Notes: generated by a model not told the origin, from the letters alone. Shown: positions 17,086 to 25,935, counted from the stretch's first letter. The stretch is DNA of 64,000 nt from Paraburkholderia phenazinium (GCF_900100735.1 NZ_FNCJ01000008.1:186001-250000); one strand, 5' to 3'. Numbers and translations are program-made.

Positions 17086-18896
17086 TTGTGCGCTCCCTGC
17101 ATGACACCGAAGGTTGGCGAATGCGAAGTATCGATGGTCTTGCCGTTGCCGACATACATATGCACGCCGCACGGCAGGCACGGATCGAAACTGCGCACCG
17201 CGCGCATGATGTCGATACCCTTGAACTTGTCCGGACCGTTTTCTTCGAAGATCGGCGTGTTCTGTACTGCGTCCTCATAGGGTCCGGGTGTGCCGTAGAT
17301 ATCACGCGGATTGGCATTCCAGGGTGTAGGCGGATACGGGTGGTAGTTGGCGATCTTGCCGTCGCGAATCACCAGATGGTGCGAGAGCACACCGCGCACC
17401 GCCTCATGGAAGCCGCAACCAATCCCTTCGTCCGGCACCGTGAATGGGCTAAACGTGCGCGTGCGGCCCGCGTGCAACTCGGCCAGCGCCTGCTCCGCGA
17501 AATACAGAGCGGCCGCAGCCGAATAGGCCTGGAAATAGGTGCGGGCGCGGTCGCGTTCGATCGCGTTGCTCCACTTCGGGATCTTCCATTCGAACTCGAC
17601 TTCCGGCTTCAAGGCGGTCTTGGGCAGATAGATCTTGACGCTATGACCGGTGGCCTTGATATAGCCGATATCGACCAGCCCCGCCAGCGCCGTCGCCCAC
17701 AAGCGCGCAATCGGTCCACCACCGGTATCGAGCGCAAGATGGTCGCCGGTACGCTTGTCGAGCCAGCGTGGCGACATCACCCACGTGTAGTTGCCGTCGA
17801 ACTTGCGCTTTTGCGGATGCGGCAGCGTCGTTTGATTCCACGGGTGCTTGCGGTCCACCGGATTGCCGAGCGGATCGGTCTTGACGAAGGTTTCTTCGTG
17901 ATCCCAATCGTCGTAATACGAACTGCCCAACAGGATGCGGATGTTCAGGTTGATATCCACCAGATCGGTGGTCACCAGTTCGCCGTCCACCACCACACCC
18001 GGGGTCACGAACATGCCGCGGCCCCATTGCGTCATTGTCTTGTAGCTGTAGTCGCACACATTCGGGTCCTGGAACGAACCCCAGCAGCCGAGCAGGATAC
18101 GGCGCCGCCCCACTTCTTCGTAACCCGGCAGGGCCTCGTAGAAGAAGTCGAACAGATCGTCATGCAGCGGCACCACCTTCTTCATGAACTCGACATATTT
18201 CATCAGCCGCGTGATGTAGTCGGTAAACAACTGGATGGTCGGCACGGTGCCCACACCGCCAGGATAAAGCGTGGACGGGTGCACATGGCGCCCCTCCATC
18301 AGGCAGAACATCTCGCGCGTATAACGGCTCACCATCAGCGTCTCGCGGTAGAACTCGCCGGTGAACGGGTTGAGCGCCCGCATGATGTCGGCAATCGTCT
18401 TGTAGCCATGCGCGTCAGCATGCGGCGCCGCGGCTTTCTGCGCCTTGTCCCAGACCCCGGGATTGGTTTCCTTGACCATCTGCTCGCAGAAATCGACACC
18501 GACCAGATTGTCCTGGAAGATGTTGTGGTCGAACATATATTCGGCCGCTTCGCCCAGGTTGACTATCCACTCGGCAATCGCCGGCGGCTTGACGCCATAC
18601 GCCATGTTCTGCGCATACACTGAACAGGTCGCGTGGTTGTCGCCGCAGATACCGCAAATGCGGCTGGTAATAAAGTGCGCATCGCGCGGGTCTTTGCCCT
18701 TCATAAAGATGCTGTAGCCGCGAAAGATCGACGAGGTGCTGTAGCATTCGGCCACCCGCCGGTTCGCAAAATCGATCTTGGTGTAAATCCCCAGACTGCC
18801 GACAATCCGTGTAATCGGATCCCAATTCATTTCGACCAGTTTGCCCGGCGCGGCACTCGGGCGCGTCGTGGTTTCGGGTGCGGTAATAGTTGCCAT
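17082..18896 (-). CDS. hhyL: [NiFe] hydrogenase large subunit, group 1h (actinobacterial type)
   Basis: The catalytic subunit oxidises H2 at a NiFe(CN)2CO centre. Both nickel motifs are present: RICGICGDNH (Cys81, Cys84) near the N-terminus and DPCLPCGVH (Cys573, Cys576) near the end. GICGDNHATC and PCLPCGVHM are as I recall them for group 1h (former group 5) enzymes that consume atmospheric H2. A 25-residue tail after His579 is the probable target of the maturation protease. At 604 residues the length fits the group. The ATG at 18896 follows the small-subunit stop by 35 bases. No signal peptide is present. Confidence 0.95.
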   Translation of the reverse strand: MATITAPETTTRPSAAPGKLVEMNWDPITRIVGSLGIYTKIDFANRRVAECYSTSSIFRGYSIFMKGKDPRDAHFITSRICGICGDNHATCSVYAQNMAYGVKPPAIAEWIVNLGEAAEYMFDHNIFQDNLVGVDFCEQMVKETNPGVWDKAQKAAAPHADAHGYKTIADIMRALNPFTGEFYRETLMVSRYTREMFCLMEGRHVHPSTLYPGGVGTVPTIQLFTDYITRLMKYVEFMKKVVPLHDDLFDFFYEALPGYEEVGRRRILLGCWGSFQDPNVCDYSYKTMTQWGRGMFVTPGVVVDGELVTTDLVDINLNIRILLGSSYYDDWDHEETFVKTDPLGNPVDRKHPWNQTTLPHPQKRKFDGNYTWVMSPRWLDKRTGDHLALDTGGGPIARLWATALAGLVDIGYIKATGHSVKIYLPKTALKPEVEFEWKIPKWSNAIERDRARTYFQAYSAAAALYFAEQALAELHAGRTRTFSPFTVPDEGIGCGFHEAVRGVLSHHLVIRDGKIANYHPYPPTPWNANPRDIYGTPGPYEDAVQNTPIFEENGPDKFKGIDIMRAVRSFDPCLPCGVHMYVGNGKTIDTSHSPTFGVMQGAHK

Positions 18897-18931
18897 GAAT
18901 ATCTCCCTGCTGACAAGTCGCATTCCGCCAT

Positions 18932-19990
18932 TCAACGACGGTAACCGGTGGTAAGTTCCGAGCGGTTATGCCGCCATTTCGGCTCGTCATTGAGCGTCGT
19001 GTTGGTCAGCTTGCGCAAACTGCGAATCAGCGGGCCATAGGTCTTGATGAGATTCGACGAGAGGACCGCTCCCGGCGGCTCGTCCATGAAGGGCATGAAC
19101 TTGTCGGGGAAGCCCGGCATCGTGCAGCCAATGCAGATACCGCCGACATTCGGGCACCCGCCAATCCCCGCCATCCAGCCGCGCTTGGGGACATTGCATT
19201 GCACCACCGGCCCCCAGCAGCCGAGCTTGACGATGCAATTCGGGCTGCCGTATTCGGTGGCGAAGATTGCCTGCTCGTAGGAGCCCGCACGATCGCAACC
19301 GTCGTGCACGGTGCGAGTAAACAACCACTTGGGTCGTAGCGCATCGTCGAGCGGAATCATCGGCGCGAGACCCGCCAGCTGATAGAGCAGATACAGCAGC
19401 GTTTCCATAAAATTGTCCGGCTGCACCGGACAACCTGGCACATTCACAATCGGCAAACCGGCTTTCGACTTCCATTTCCAGCCGAGATAATCGGCGAGGC
19501 CCATGCAACCGGTAGGATTGCCTTCCATCGCATGAATGCCGCCGTAAGTTGCACACGTTCCGGCGCCGACCACCGCCAGCGCGCGTGGCGCCAGCCGGTC
19601 GAGCCATTGCGGAATCGTGATCGGTTCATGCGTATCCGGGTCGGTACCCAATGCGGCCCAATATCCCTCGCGATTGATACGTTCGTTTGGAATCGAGCCT
19701 TCGACTACCAGCACGAAGTTCTCCAACTCACCACGTGCGGCCTGATGAAAGGGAACCAGAAACTCGTCGCCGTTTTCATACGCCAGCACGGGATTGTGCA
19801 GATGAACCTTAGGCAAACCGGGAATTGCACCGAGAATCACGTCCTCAATGCTTGGCTGGGTTGCGGCTGTAATCGATACCGAATCGCCGTCGCAGCCAAG
19901 GCCCGCGGTGATCCAGATAATGTGTACTTCCTTGAGAGCGGGCGCATGCTGAGTCTTGCGCCCATAGGGAACGCCATCTGCTTCTGCCAT
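18932..19990 (-). CDS. hhyS: [NiFe] hydrogenase small subunit, group 1h
   Basis: The electron-transfer subunit carries iron-sulfur clusters. The first motif is GLGCDGDS, so Asp36 replaces the second cysteine of the usual CxxC at the proximal cluster. A three-Cys/one-Asp proximal cluster is described for the Ralstonia eutropha actinobacterial-type enzyme. Other cysteines lie in GTCATYGG, GCPVQPDN, HDGCDRAG and the C-terminal run CIVKLGCWGPVVQC ... GGCPNVGGICIGC. There is no twin-arginine signal and no C-terminal membrane helix, so the enzyme is cytoplasmic or peripheral. A GGAGG seven bases before the ATG at 19990 supports the start. First gene of the operon. Confidence 0.95.
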   Translation of the reverse strand: MAEADGVPYGRKTQHAPALKEVHIIWITAGLGCDGDSVSITAATQPSIEDVILGAIPGLPKVHLHNPVLAYENGDEFLVPFHQAARGELENFVLVVEGSIPNERINREGYWAALGTDPDTHEPITIPQWLDRLAPRALAVVGAGTCATYGGIHAMEGNPTGCMGLADYLGWKWKSKAGLPIVNVPGCPVQPDNFMETLLYLLYQLAGLAPMIPLDDALRPKWLFTRTVHDGCDRAGSYEQAIFATEYGSPNCIVKLGCWGPVVQCNVPKRGWMAGIGGCPNVGGICIGCTMPGFPDKFMPFMDEPPGAVLSSNLIKTYGPLIRSLRKLTNTTLNDEPKWRHNRSELTTGYRR

Positions 19991-20074
19991 GATCGAGCCT
20001 CCACTCCTTACCGCATTCTTTTTTAGGCCGGCAAAAGATACGTGGCGAGAAAGCACGGAGGTCACGTGTCCAGC

Positions 20075-20177
20075 AGTCGATCGACTCCCGTAACAAACGG
20101 GTTAAATGATCATATTTGCTGCATGTATTTCTGAATCTTGCCCACCGTGATGGGCCGAAAATGCTTTTTTGAGTATA
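20075..20177 (-). promoter_or_regulatory. Hydrogenase operon leader with palindromes and a weak promoter candidate
   Basis: The 299 bases before hhyS contain no gene. On the minus strand a TATACT (20177-20172) could be a -10 box, but no good -35 box is seen. Downstream lie a perfect 12-bp palindrome AGTCGATCGACT (20075-20086) and, next to it, CCCGT-AACAA-ACGGG (20087-20101). These could bind a regulator or fold in the leader. I see no convincing sigma-54 (-24/-12) site, so control appears to differ from HoxA-type regulation. Confidence 0.35.
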
Positions 20178-20246
20178 GGTCAGGGATGCCAAATAACCTA
20201 AGACGGGAGTCGGCGGTAAATCGGGGCTTACCAATTCGACGCCGAT

Positions 20247-20279
20247 GGTGCAGCGCGCCATTGCAGCGCGCTGCGCACC
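20247..20279 (-). terminator. Hairpin after the RpiR gene
   Basis: GGTGCAGCGCGC (20247-20258) pairs with GCGCGCTGCGCACC (20266-20279) with a two-base bulge, giving a strong GC-rich hairpin just after the regulator stop at 20290. It has no T-run. It could end or attenuate transcription from the regulator gene into the hydrogenase operon. Confidence 0.4.
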
Positions 20280-20289
20280 TCAAGTGCGT

Positions 20290-21150
20290 CTAAGGAACGT
20301 ACGCGCCCTTTGCATGCAACGAACGTTCGGCAATTTCTAGCTGCTCGACGGCATCGGCGCCTTCCAGCGCGAGCAGATGCGCGACGAGCGATTCCGCAAT
20401 CGCGGTGGCCGCGACAAGGGACGGAAAGAATGACGGGCTTTCGTGAGAAAAGATCAGCACCTTGTCGGCGTTCAGCGCGATCGGCGACACTGCGCTGTCT
20501 GTAATCGCAATCAGCTTGCTGCCTTTTTCGAGCGCAGCTTCGGCCACCCGCGCAGCTTCCACCGAATACGGCGCAAAGCTGATGACGATGGTCGCGCTAT
20601 CGCGCGCAATGGTGCGCAGTTGCATCTCCAGGGTGCCCGCCTCACCTGTTAGCAGCGATACCGAGGAGCGGAACAACCGATAGCCGTACACGAGGCCGAA
20701 CGCCACCGCATAGCACGAGCGAAACCCGGCCACATGCACATGCGGCGCACGACGCAGGAGACGCGCTGTCTCGACCGTGACACGCGCATTGTGAGCCGCG
20801 GTGACTTCCAGGTTGTGTTGTTGCGCGACCAGCAGATCGTGCGCCAGCGCGTCTTTGGCATTGGCCTTGACGAGCGAACGGGCACGGCTGGCGAGCGGCT
20901 CCGGCCGCGTGCGCACGCGTGCCACGAAGAGGTTACGCAGTTCGTTCCAGCCTGGAAAACCGAGTTGCTGCGAGAGCCGCACGAGCGATGCAGGTTGCAC
21001 CTGGGCCCGTTCGGCCACCTTGCGCATGGAGGAGACTGCGACTTCGTCGGGATGATCCAGCAGGAAAGCGGCTCCCATCTGGAATTGCGGACTCAGTTCT
21101 GAGAAGCGCGCCCGGATCAGGGCGGCGAGCTGGTCGAAACTGTCGGGCAT
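20290..21150 (-). CDS. MurR/RpiR-family transcriptional regulator
   Basis: A 286-residue regulator with an N-terminal RpiR helix-turn-helix (SMRKVAERAQVQPASLVRLSQQLGF region, residues 45-70) and a C-terminal SIS domain (about residues 125-260) that senses a phosphosugar or related ligand. The start is set at ATG 21150 because an upstream TTG (21180) would place the putative operator inside the gene. No strong Shine-Dalgarno is visible. The 16-bp motif 20 bases upstream is shared with the C45 operon promoter 15 kb away, so those genes are the most likely targets together with itself. Confidence 0.85.
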   Translation of the reverse strand: MPDSFDQLAALIRARFSELSPQFQMGAAFLLDHPDEVAVSSMRKVAERAQVQPASLVRLSQQLGFPGWNELRNLFVARVRTRPEPLASRARSLVKANAKDALAHDLLVAQQHNLEVTAAHNARVTVETARLLRRAPHVHVAGFRSCYAVAFGLVYGYRLFRSSVSLLTGEAGTLEMQLRTIARDSATIVISFAPYSVEAARVAEAALEKGSKLIAITDSAVSPIALNADKVLIFSHESPSFFPSLVAATAIAESLVAHLLALEGADAVEQLEIAERSLHAKGAYVP

Positions 21151-21169
21151 GCGATGGACCGGGAAGTAA

Positions 21170-21185
21170 GTTGACAACAAATGTT
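21170..21185. promoter_or_regulatory. Putative RpiR autoregulatory operator
   Basis: GTTGACAACAAATGTT (plus strand) is the reverse complement of AACATTTGTTGTCAAC, identical at 15 of 16 positions to 5886-5901. The match extends to 18 of 20 with the next four bases (CTTAC against CTAAC). The core AACAnnTGTT is palindromic, as expected for a dimeric regulator. It lies 20 bases before the RpiR start codon. Confidence 0.6.
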
Positions 21186-21227
21186 ACCACCCGGGCTACC
21201 GCATGCACCACGACGCCTACCTTACCT

Positions 21228-23501
21228 TTACAACAAGGCCACAACCCGCACGTCGCCCTGTTCGGCCGAGGCCACCACCTTGCCGGCCACGCGCCGGAAC
21301 GTGATGGTCACGCTCGAATCGCCAACCCGCATATCGCCGATTTCCAGCCAGTCGATACCTTCAGGCAGCATCGGCTGTTCGATCAGCACTTCGCGCCTTG
21401 CTGCGTCCACCGTGACGCCCAGACATGCTTCCAGCATCATGAACGGCGAACCCGCGGCCCATGCCTGCGGCAAGCAGGCCACCGGATACGCGGTAGGCGG
21501 CTCGCCACGCCGGCGCGGGAAGCCGCAGAACAGTTCGGGCAGACGCATGTCGAAATTGACCGCCGCCTGGAACAGCGCCTGCAGCAGCTTCACCGCAGTC
21601 GCCTTGCCGCCGTAACGCGCCACGCCGCGGGCGCACAGCGCGTTGTCGTGCGGCCAGACCGAGCCGTTGTGATACGCCATTGGGTTGAAGCGCGCCTGTC
21701 CTGCAGCGAGGGTACGCACGCCCCAGCCGGTGTGGAACAGCGTTGATTCCAGGCCGCGCACCACCGCTTCGCCGCGTTCTCGCGACGGCAGACCGAAGGC
21801 CAGCAGATGCCCGGCATTCGAAGCCATCACTCGGCAAAGTTCGCCATGGCCGTCGAGCGCGATGCCATAGAAACCCGCCTCTTCCATCCAGTATTTTTCT
21901 TCCACGCATTCGCGGATGTGCTTCGCGCGCTGGCTGTAACCGGCCGCATCGTCGGCCTGACCGCGCAGCGTGGCGAAGTGCGCCATGGTGTCGAACGCGG
22001 CGCTCGCATAGGCCTGCACTTCGACGAGCGCAATCGGGCCGTCAGGGAAACGCCCATCAGCGTGGAAGACAGAATCGTGACTGTCCTTCCAGCCCTGATT
22101 CGCGAGACCACCATCCGATTCGCGCTGATAGTCGAGCAGGCCATAGCGGTTCTTGTCGCACACGCCCGCGACCCATTGCGCCGCGCGCACCAGCGCCGGC
22201 CACAACTCGTCGATCAGGGCGACGTCGTTGGTGCGCGCCACATAAGCGCCGGCCAGCACGATAAACAAGGGCGTGGAGTCGACCCCGCCGTAATACAGCG
22301 CGAACGGCACCTCGCCGGTAGCCGCCATTTCGCTCTTGCGCATCTCATGCATGATCTTGCCGACCGCCGCATCGCGAAACGCCGAATTCTCACGCGCCTG
22401 ATGCTCGGCAAGAAAGCGCAGGACGCCGCGCGCCAGGCCCGGCTGCAGCCAGAGGGTCTGCAGCGAGGTAATCAGCGCATCGCGGCCAAACGGGGTCGAA
22501 AACCACGGGATCCCGGCATATGGATAAGGGCCGGTTTCCAGATCGGTGGTGAGCAGACCGAGATCGGCGAGCGAGCGGTCGATCCATGCGTTAAACAGCG
22601 GATTGCTCGAGCGTACTCGCGCCGTCGCCCGGCGTCGCTCGCGCATCACCAGGTGGGCGTCGACCAGCGCCGCGCGCACGGCGGCGCGACCGACGCGCGG
22701 ACGCACCGTGTCGATCTGCGACAGGTGCGCCTCGCTCAACGCATGGGCCGACTTCGCCACATCCGCGCTGGCAACCGGCTTTTCGGCCTTCACCTGCACG
22801 TCCACCGCGAGGTAGATCGACACGCACGCCTGGGCCGGCAAGTTCACGGTGTAATCGGCACGGTTGGCGAAAAGCTTGTCCGGGGTCGGCGAGAACGCGA
22901 TCCCGACATTGCGGGCGACGTTATCGAGCCCCACGTAGCCGAGCAGCACCTCGCCGTTCTCGACGCGCGCCGGTTCGATGCTGCCCTGCTTGTCGCGTTT
23001 CAGGCCGCGCACTTCGAACATGTCGCGGAAGTCGCTGGCGAAAGAAATGGAAAGCGGCACGACCGCGTCTTTCGTGCCGTAGTTGGTCAGTTCGATCGCT
23101 TCGTTGAGCACGGTGCCCGACAACACGCGCACCCGCTCGACGTGAATCACGCCCTCGGGGGTGCTGTCGCCACCGAGCGGCGGCAAGGGCCGGTTGGTCA
23201 GATGCGCGGTGAATGCGGTGTTGTCGCTGCTGACGCTGCCGGAGAGCAGCGACGGTGCGCGTCCGCCGAAGGTCAACCGCAGTTGCGAGAGCACCCGCGT
23301 GTCGTTGACGAACAGGCCGTCGTCATGACCGGTAATGTCGCCGAGCGGGTCGTTAACGATAAAGGTGTCGCCCGACTTGAGCACGAACTGGTTCGCGCTG
23401 GCGACGTTGAGGTTTTCCGGCGGGATAAATGCGCCATCCGGTTCGTGTTCGACATGGTCCACGCCGCCTGAGAGTCCACCAAGGGCTTCGGGTTGCTGCA
23501 T
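21228..23501 (-). CDS. Amylo-alpha-1,6-glucosidase (glycogen-debranching type)
   Basis: A 757-residue protein with an N-terminal glycogen-debranching domain (residues 30-230, including NDPLGDITGHDDGLFVNDTRVL) and a C-terminal (alpha/alpha)6-barrel glucosidase domain. Recognisable active-site segments are GIPWFSTPFGRDALITSLQ, LANQGWKDSHDS and MAYHNGSVWPHDNAL. Members hydrolyse alpha-1,6 or related linkages in glycogen or other alpha-glucans in the cytoplasm. No glycogen synthesis gene is nearby. It precedes the RpiR gene on the same strand with a 77-base gap. The 310-base gap to gltA contains only the hairpin listed below. Confidence 0.85.
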   Translation of the reverse strand: MQQPEALGGLSGGVDHVEHEPDGAFIPPENLNVASANQFVLKSGDTFIVNDPLGDITGHDDGLFVNDTRVLSQLRLTFGGRAPSLLSGSVSSDNTAFTAHLTNRPLPPLGGDSTPEGVIHVERVRVLSGTVLNEAIELTNYGTKDAVVPLSISFASDFRDMFEVRGLKRDKQGSIEPARVENGEVLLGYVGLDNVARNVGIAFSPTPDKLFANRADYTVNLPAQACVSIYLAVDVQVKAEKPVASADVAKSAHALSEAHLSQIDTVRPRVGRAAVRAALVDAHLVMRERRRATARVRSSNPLFNAWIDRSLADLGLLTTDLETGPYPYAGIPWFSTPFGRDALITSLQTLWLQPGLARGVLRFLAEHQARENSAFRDAAVGKIMHEMRKSEMAATGEVPFALYYGGVDSTPLFIVLAGAYVARTNDVALIDELWPALVRAAQWVAGVCDKNRYGLLDYQRESDGGLANQGWKDSHDSVFHADGRFPDGPIALVEVQAYASAAFDTMAHFATLRGQADDAAGYSQRAKHIRECVEEKYWMEEAGFYGIALDGHGELCRVMASNAGHLLAFGLPSRERGEAVVRGLESTLFHTGWGVRTLAAGQARFNPMAYHNGSVWPHDNALCARGVARYGGKATAVKLLQALFQAAVNFDMRLPELFCGFPRRRGEPPTAYPVACLPQAWAAGSPFMMLEACLGVTVDAARREVLIEQPMLPEGIDWLEIGDMRVGDSSVTITFRRVAGKVVASAEQGDVRVVALL

Positions 23502-23729
23502 CAGCTTGCTCCTGTGCTATGGGCTTCGTTCCGATTGTAGAGGGTCTGCGCCCGTCGGATGAACTTAACACAGGACTGTGGTGGATTTGAGCTAGTGGGG
23601 TGGGTCGAAGGCGTAACAAATCGCTACGGGCGGGGCGCCGCGACGGTGCATAAGCGCAGGTGGCACGCGTCATGCAGTTTTGGCGTAAGTGTCGGCGTAC
23701 CCCAGGCGCCAATCCTGGCGTAAACGGAC

Positions 23730-23767
23730 AGCGGGCGCTGTACCCCTATCTGGAGACAACGCCCGCT
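23730..23767 (-). terminator. Hairpin downstream of gltA
   Basis: AGCGGGCGCTGT (23730-23741) pairs with ACAACGCCCGCT (23756-23767) with one mismatch and a 14-base loop. It lies 45 bases beyond the gltA stop. No T-run follows, so it is a probable 3'-end structure rather than a proven intrinsic terminator. Confidence 0.45.
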
Positions 23768-23811
23768 ATGGGTCTGCACTTGAGTTGTGCTCAAGCCAGC
23801 CCTTCAATCAA

Positions 23812-25113
23812 TCAACGTTGTGCGACCGGCTTCGCTACCCGCGCCGTATCCCCAACAAACAACTGACGCGGACGGCCAATCTTCTGCTCCGGATCGGCAA
23901 TCATCTCGTTCCATTGCGCAATCCAGCCCACCGTACGCGCCATCGCGAAGATACACGTGAACATCGAGGTCGGGATGCCCAGTGCACGTTGCACGATGCC
24001 CGAGTAGAAGTCGACGTTCGGGTACAGCTTGCGCGACACGAAGTATTCGTCTTCCAGCGCGATCTTTTCCAGCGCCATGGCCAGCTTGAACAGCGGGTCG
24101 TCGTGCAGGCCCAGCTCTTCCAGCACTTCGTGGCAGGTTTCGCGCATCAGCTTGGCACGCGGGTCGTAGTTCTTGTACACGCGGTGACCGAAGCCCATCA
24201 GCTTCACGCCCGAGTTCTTGTCCTTCACCTGCTTGATGAACTCAGGAATGTTGTCGACCGAGCCGATCTCTTCCAGCATGTTCAGCGCCGCTTCGTTCGC
24301 GCCGCCGTGTGCCGGGCCCCACAGGCAGGCGATACCGGCTGCGATACACGCAAACGGGTTAGCGCCCGACGAACCCGCCAGACGCACCGTCGAGGTCGAC
24401 GCGTTCTGCTCGTGGTCCGCGTGCAGGATCAGGATACGGTCGAGTGCGCGCACCAGCACGTCGTTGACCTTGTACTCTTCGCACGGGTTCGAGAACATCA
24501 TGTGCATGAAGTTCGCGCTGTACGACAGGTCGTTCTTCGGATACACGAACGGCTGGCCGATGCTGTACTTGTACGCCATCGCCACCAGCGTCGGCAGCTT
24601 CGCGATCATGCGGGCCGCCGAGATTTCGCGGTGCTGCGGGTTATTGATGTCGAGCGAGTCGTGATAGAACGCCGACAGCGCGCCGACTGCCGCCACCAGA
24701 ATCGCCATCGGGTGCGCGTCGCGACGGAAACCGCGGAAGAAGAAGTGCATCTGCTCGTGCACCATCGTGTGCTGCTTGATGCTGGCAACAAACGCTTCCT
24801 TTTCCTTGGCGTTCGGCAGTTCGCCGTTCAGCAGCAGGAAGCAGGACTCGAGGAAGTCGGCATTCTGCGCGAGGTTGTCGATCGGGTAGCCGCGATACAG
24901 CAGCTCGCCCTTGTCGCCGTCGATATACGTGATGGCCGAATTGCACGCCGCCGTGGACATAAAGCCCGGGTCGTACGTGAATTTGCCAGTCTGGCCGTAC
25001 AGCTTGCGGATGTCGATCACGTCCGGGCCAAGGGTGCCCTTGTAGATCGGCAGATCAATGGTCTGGTCGCTGTCAGAAAACTTCAGCGTTGCGTGTGTCT
25101 TCGAGTCGTTCAT
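23812..25113 (-). CDS. gltA: Citrate synthase
   Basis: This is a type II citrate synthase of 433 residues, joining acetyl-CoA and oxaloacetate at the entry to the TCA cycle. Catalytic residues are in their usual contexts: the HADHEQNASTS and LWGPAHGGANEAAL histidines, GFGHRVYKNYDPRA, and the Asp in YPNVDFYSGI. N- and C-termini are full length and typical of Burkholderia-group GltA. It is monocistronic here, away from the succinate dehydrogenase genes that often accompany it in this group. Confidence 0.97.
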   Translation of the reverse strand: MNDSKTHATLKFSDSDQTIDLPIYKGTLGPDVIDIRKLYGQTGKFTYDPGFMSTAACNSAITYIDGDKGELLYRGYPIDNLAQNADFLESCFLLLNGELPNAKEKEAFVASIKQHTMVHEQMHFFFRGFRRDAHPMAILVAAVGALSAFYHDSLDINNPQHREISAARMIAKLPTLVAMAYKYSIGQPFVYPKNDLSYSANFMHMMFSNPCEEYKVNDVLVRALDRILILHADHEQNASTSTVRLAGSSGANPFACIAAGIACLWGPAHGGANEAALNMLEEIGSVDNIPEFIKQVKDKNSGVKLMGFGHRVYKNYDPRAKLMRETCHEVLEELGLHDDPLFKLAMALEKIALEDEYFVSRKLYPNVDFYSGIVQRALGIPTSMFTCIFAMARTVGWIAQWNEMIADPEQKIGRPRQLFVGDTARVAKPVAQR

Positions 25114-25481
25114 CTACGCTTTCCTTTTGCTATCACATCGCACACGTGCCGGACTACGAGTGCTATCGTTGCTCGCCATGCTCCGGCTCATGGCTACGCA
25201 TTTTACGGCTCCGGCGTCAATTAATTGCGGCGATTGACCGCAACAATCCATCTCTACCTAAGCAACATTCGTTGTTAATCGAATTGGAATGTGCTTTTAA
25301 TCCGCTTTAAAACCGGCACCCGGTCCCCATCTATTGCGGCCACGCGTTTTGCCAGCTAAATGAAAGGCAGCGTGGTTCGCGCAACAATGTTTTGCAACGG
25401 TTACGCAGCATAAGCGCGCTCCGTCTGCGATACTCACACCGTGTCTTGCTTCCCCTGCAAAACACACATCGATGTTTTTGG

Positions 25482-25506
25482 CCTGCCGTTCGCGGCAGGT
25501 CTTTTT
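25482..25506 (+). terminator. Strong intrinsic terminator in a 5' intergenic region
   Basis: CCTGCCG-TTCG-CGGCAGG followed by TCTTTTT is a textbook Rho-independent terminator on the plus strand. No coding gene ends upstream: the preceding gene, gltA, runs the other way from 25113. It sits 28 bases before the next plus-strand ATG (25534). It could end a small RNA transcribed within 25114-25481, or attenuate the gene at 25534. The rest of this 420-base gap shows no gene. Confidence 0.8.
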
Positions 25507-25533
25507 ATCCAGTCAGAAGAACAGGATTAGCAG

Positions 25534-25935
25534 ATGAATGCCTCTCTCGAAACGCTGTTTCCGGATCACGACCACACGGAAGACAGCATCGTCACCGCCT
25601 TGAACCATCAGGACATCGTGGTGGCCTTGTCGGCTGCACTGAAGACGCAAAACGTCGCGGTGCTGCACATGCTGTACCCGCGCACGGACGCGCGCACGCA
25701 CCACAGCCTCGACGCACTCGTCGCGAAGCTGCACGGCCATGGCCTGCATCAAGTCGCGGGCCTCGTGGCCAATGAAGCACACTACCTGGTGTTCAAAGAC
25801 CCGGTCAAGGCCTGGAAGGCCTTCCAGGAAATCCGCAACGACTCGCTCGCGATCGGCGTGCACCTGTACTACCACGGCCTGGTCGGCGAAGCCGCCGAAG
25901 TTGCGCTCGACGCGGACGCTCACCGCAAGGGTTAA
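25534..25935 (+). CDS. Conserved hypothetical protein (133 aa)
   Basis: A soluble, mainly helical protein of 133 residues with no membrane segment. I do not recognise the family. Notable parts are HTEDSIVTALNHQDIVVAL, RTDARTHHSLDALVAKLHGHGLHQ and NEAHYLVFKDPVKAWKAFQ; it is histidine-rich (about 15 His). The ATG at 25534 follows an AGGA-containing stretch. The terminator 28 bases upstream suggests attenuation or an independent promoter right before the gene. It converges with the alpha/beta hydrolase gene. Confidence 0.6.
   Translation: MNASLETLFPDHDHTEDSIVTALNHQDIVVALSAALKTQNVAVLHMLYPRTDARTHHSLDALVAKLHGHGLHQVAGLVANEAHYLVFKDPVKAWKAFQEIRNDSLAIGVHLYYHGLVGEAAEVALDADAHRKG

Noticed and set aside
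16548..18623. A 691-codon open frame on the plus strand, opposite the hydrogenase large subunit
   Set aside because: It mirrors a highly conserved gene, has no ribosome site or domain, and high-GC genes often leave long antisense frames open.
21807..23471. Long plus-strand frame opposite the debranching glucosidase
   Set aside because: The opposite strand encodes a clear full-length enzyme; this frame has no recognisable motif.
23671..23690. TGGCAC-N5-ATGCA resembling a sigma-54 promoter
   Set aside because: The -12 element is imperfect and no plus-strand gene follows.
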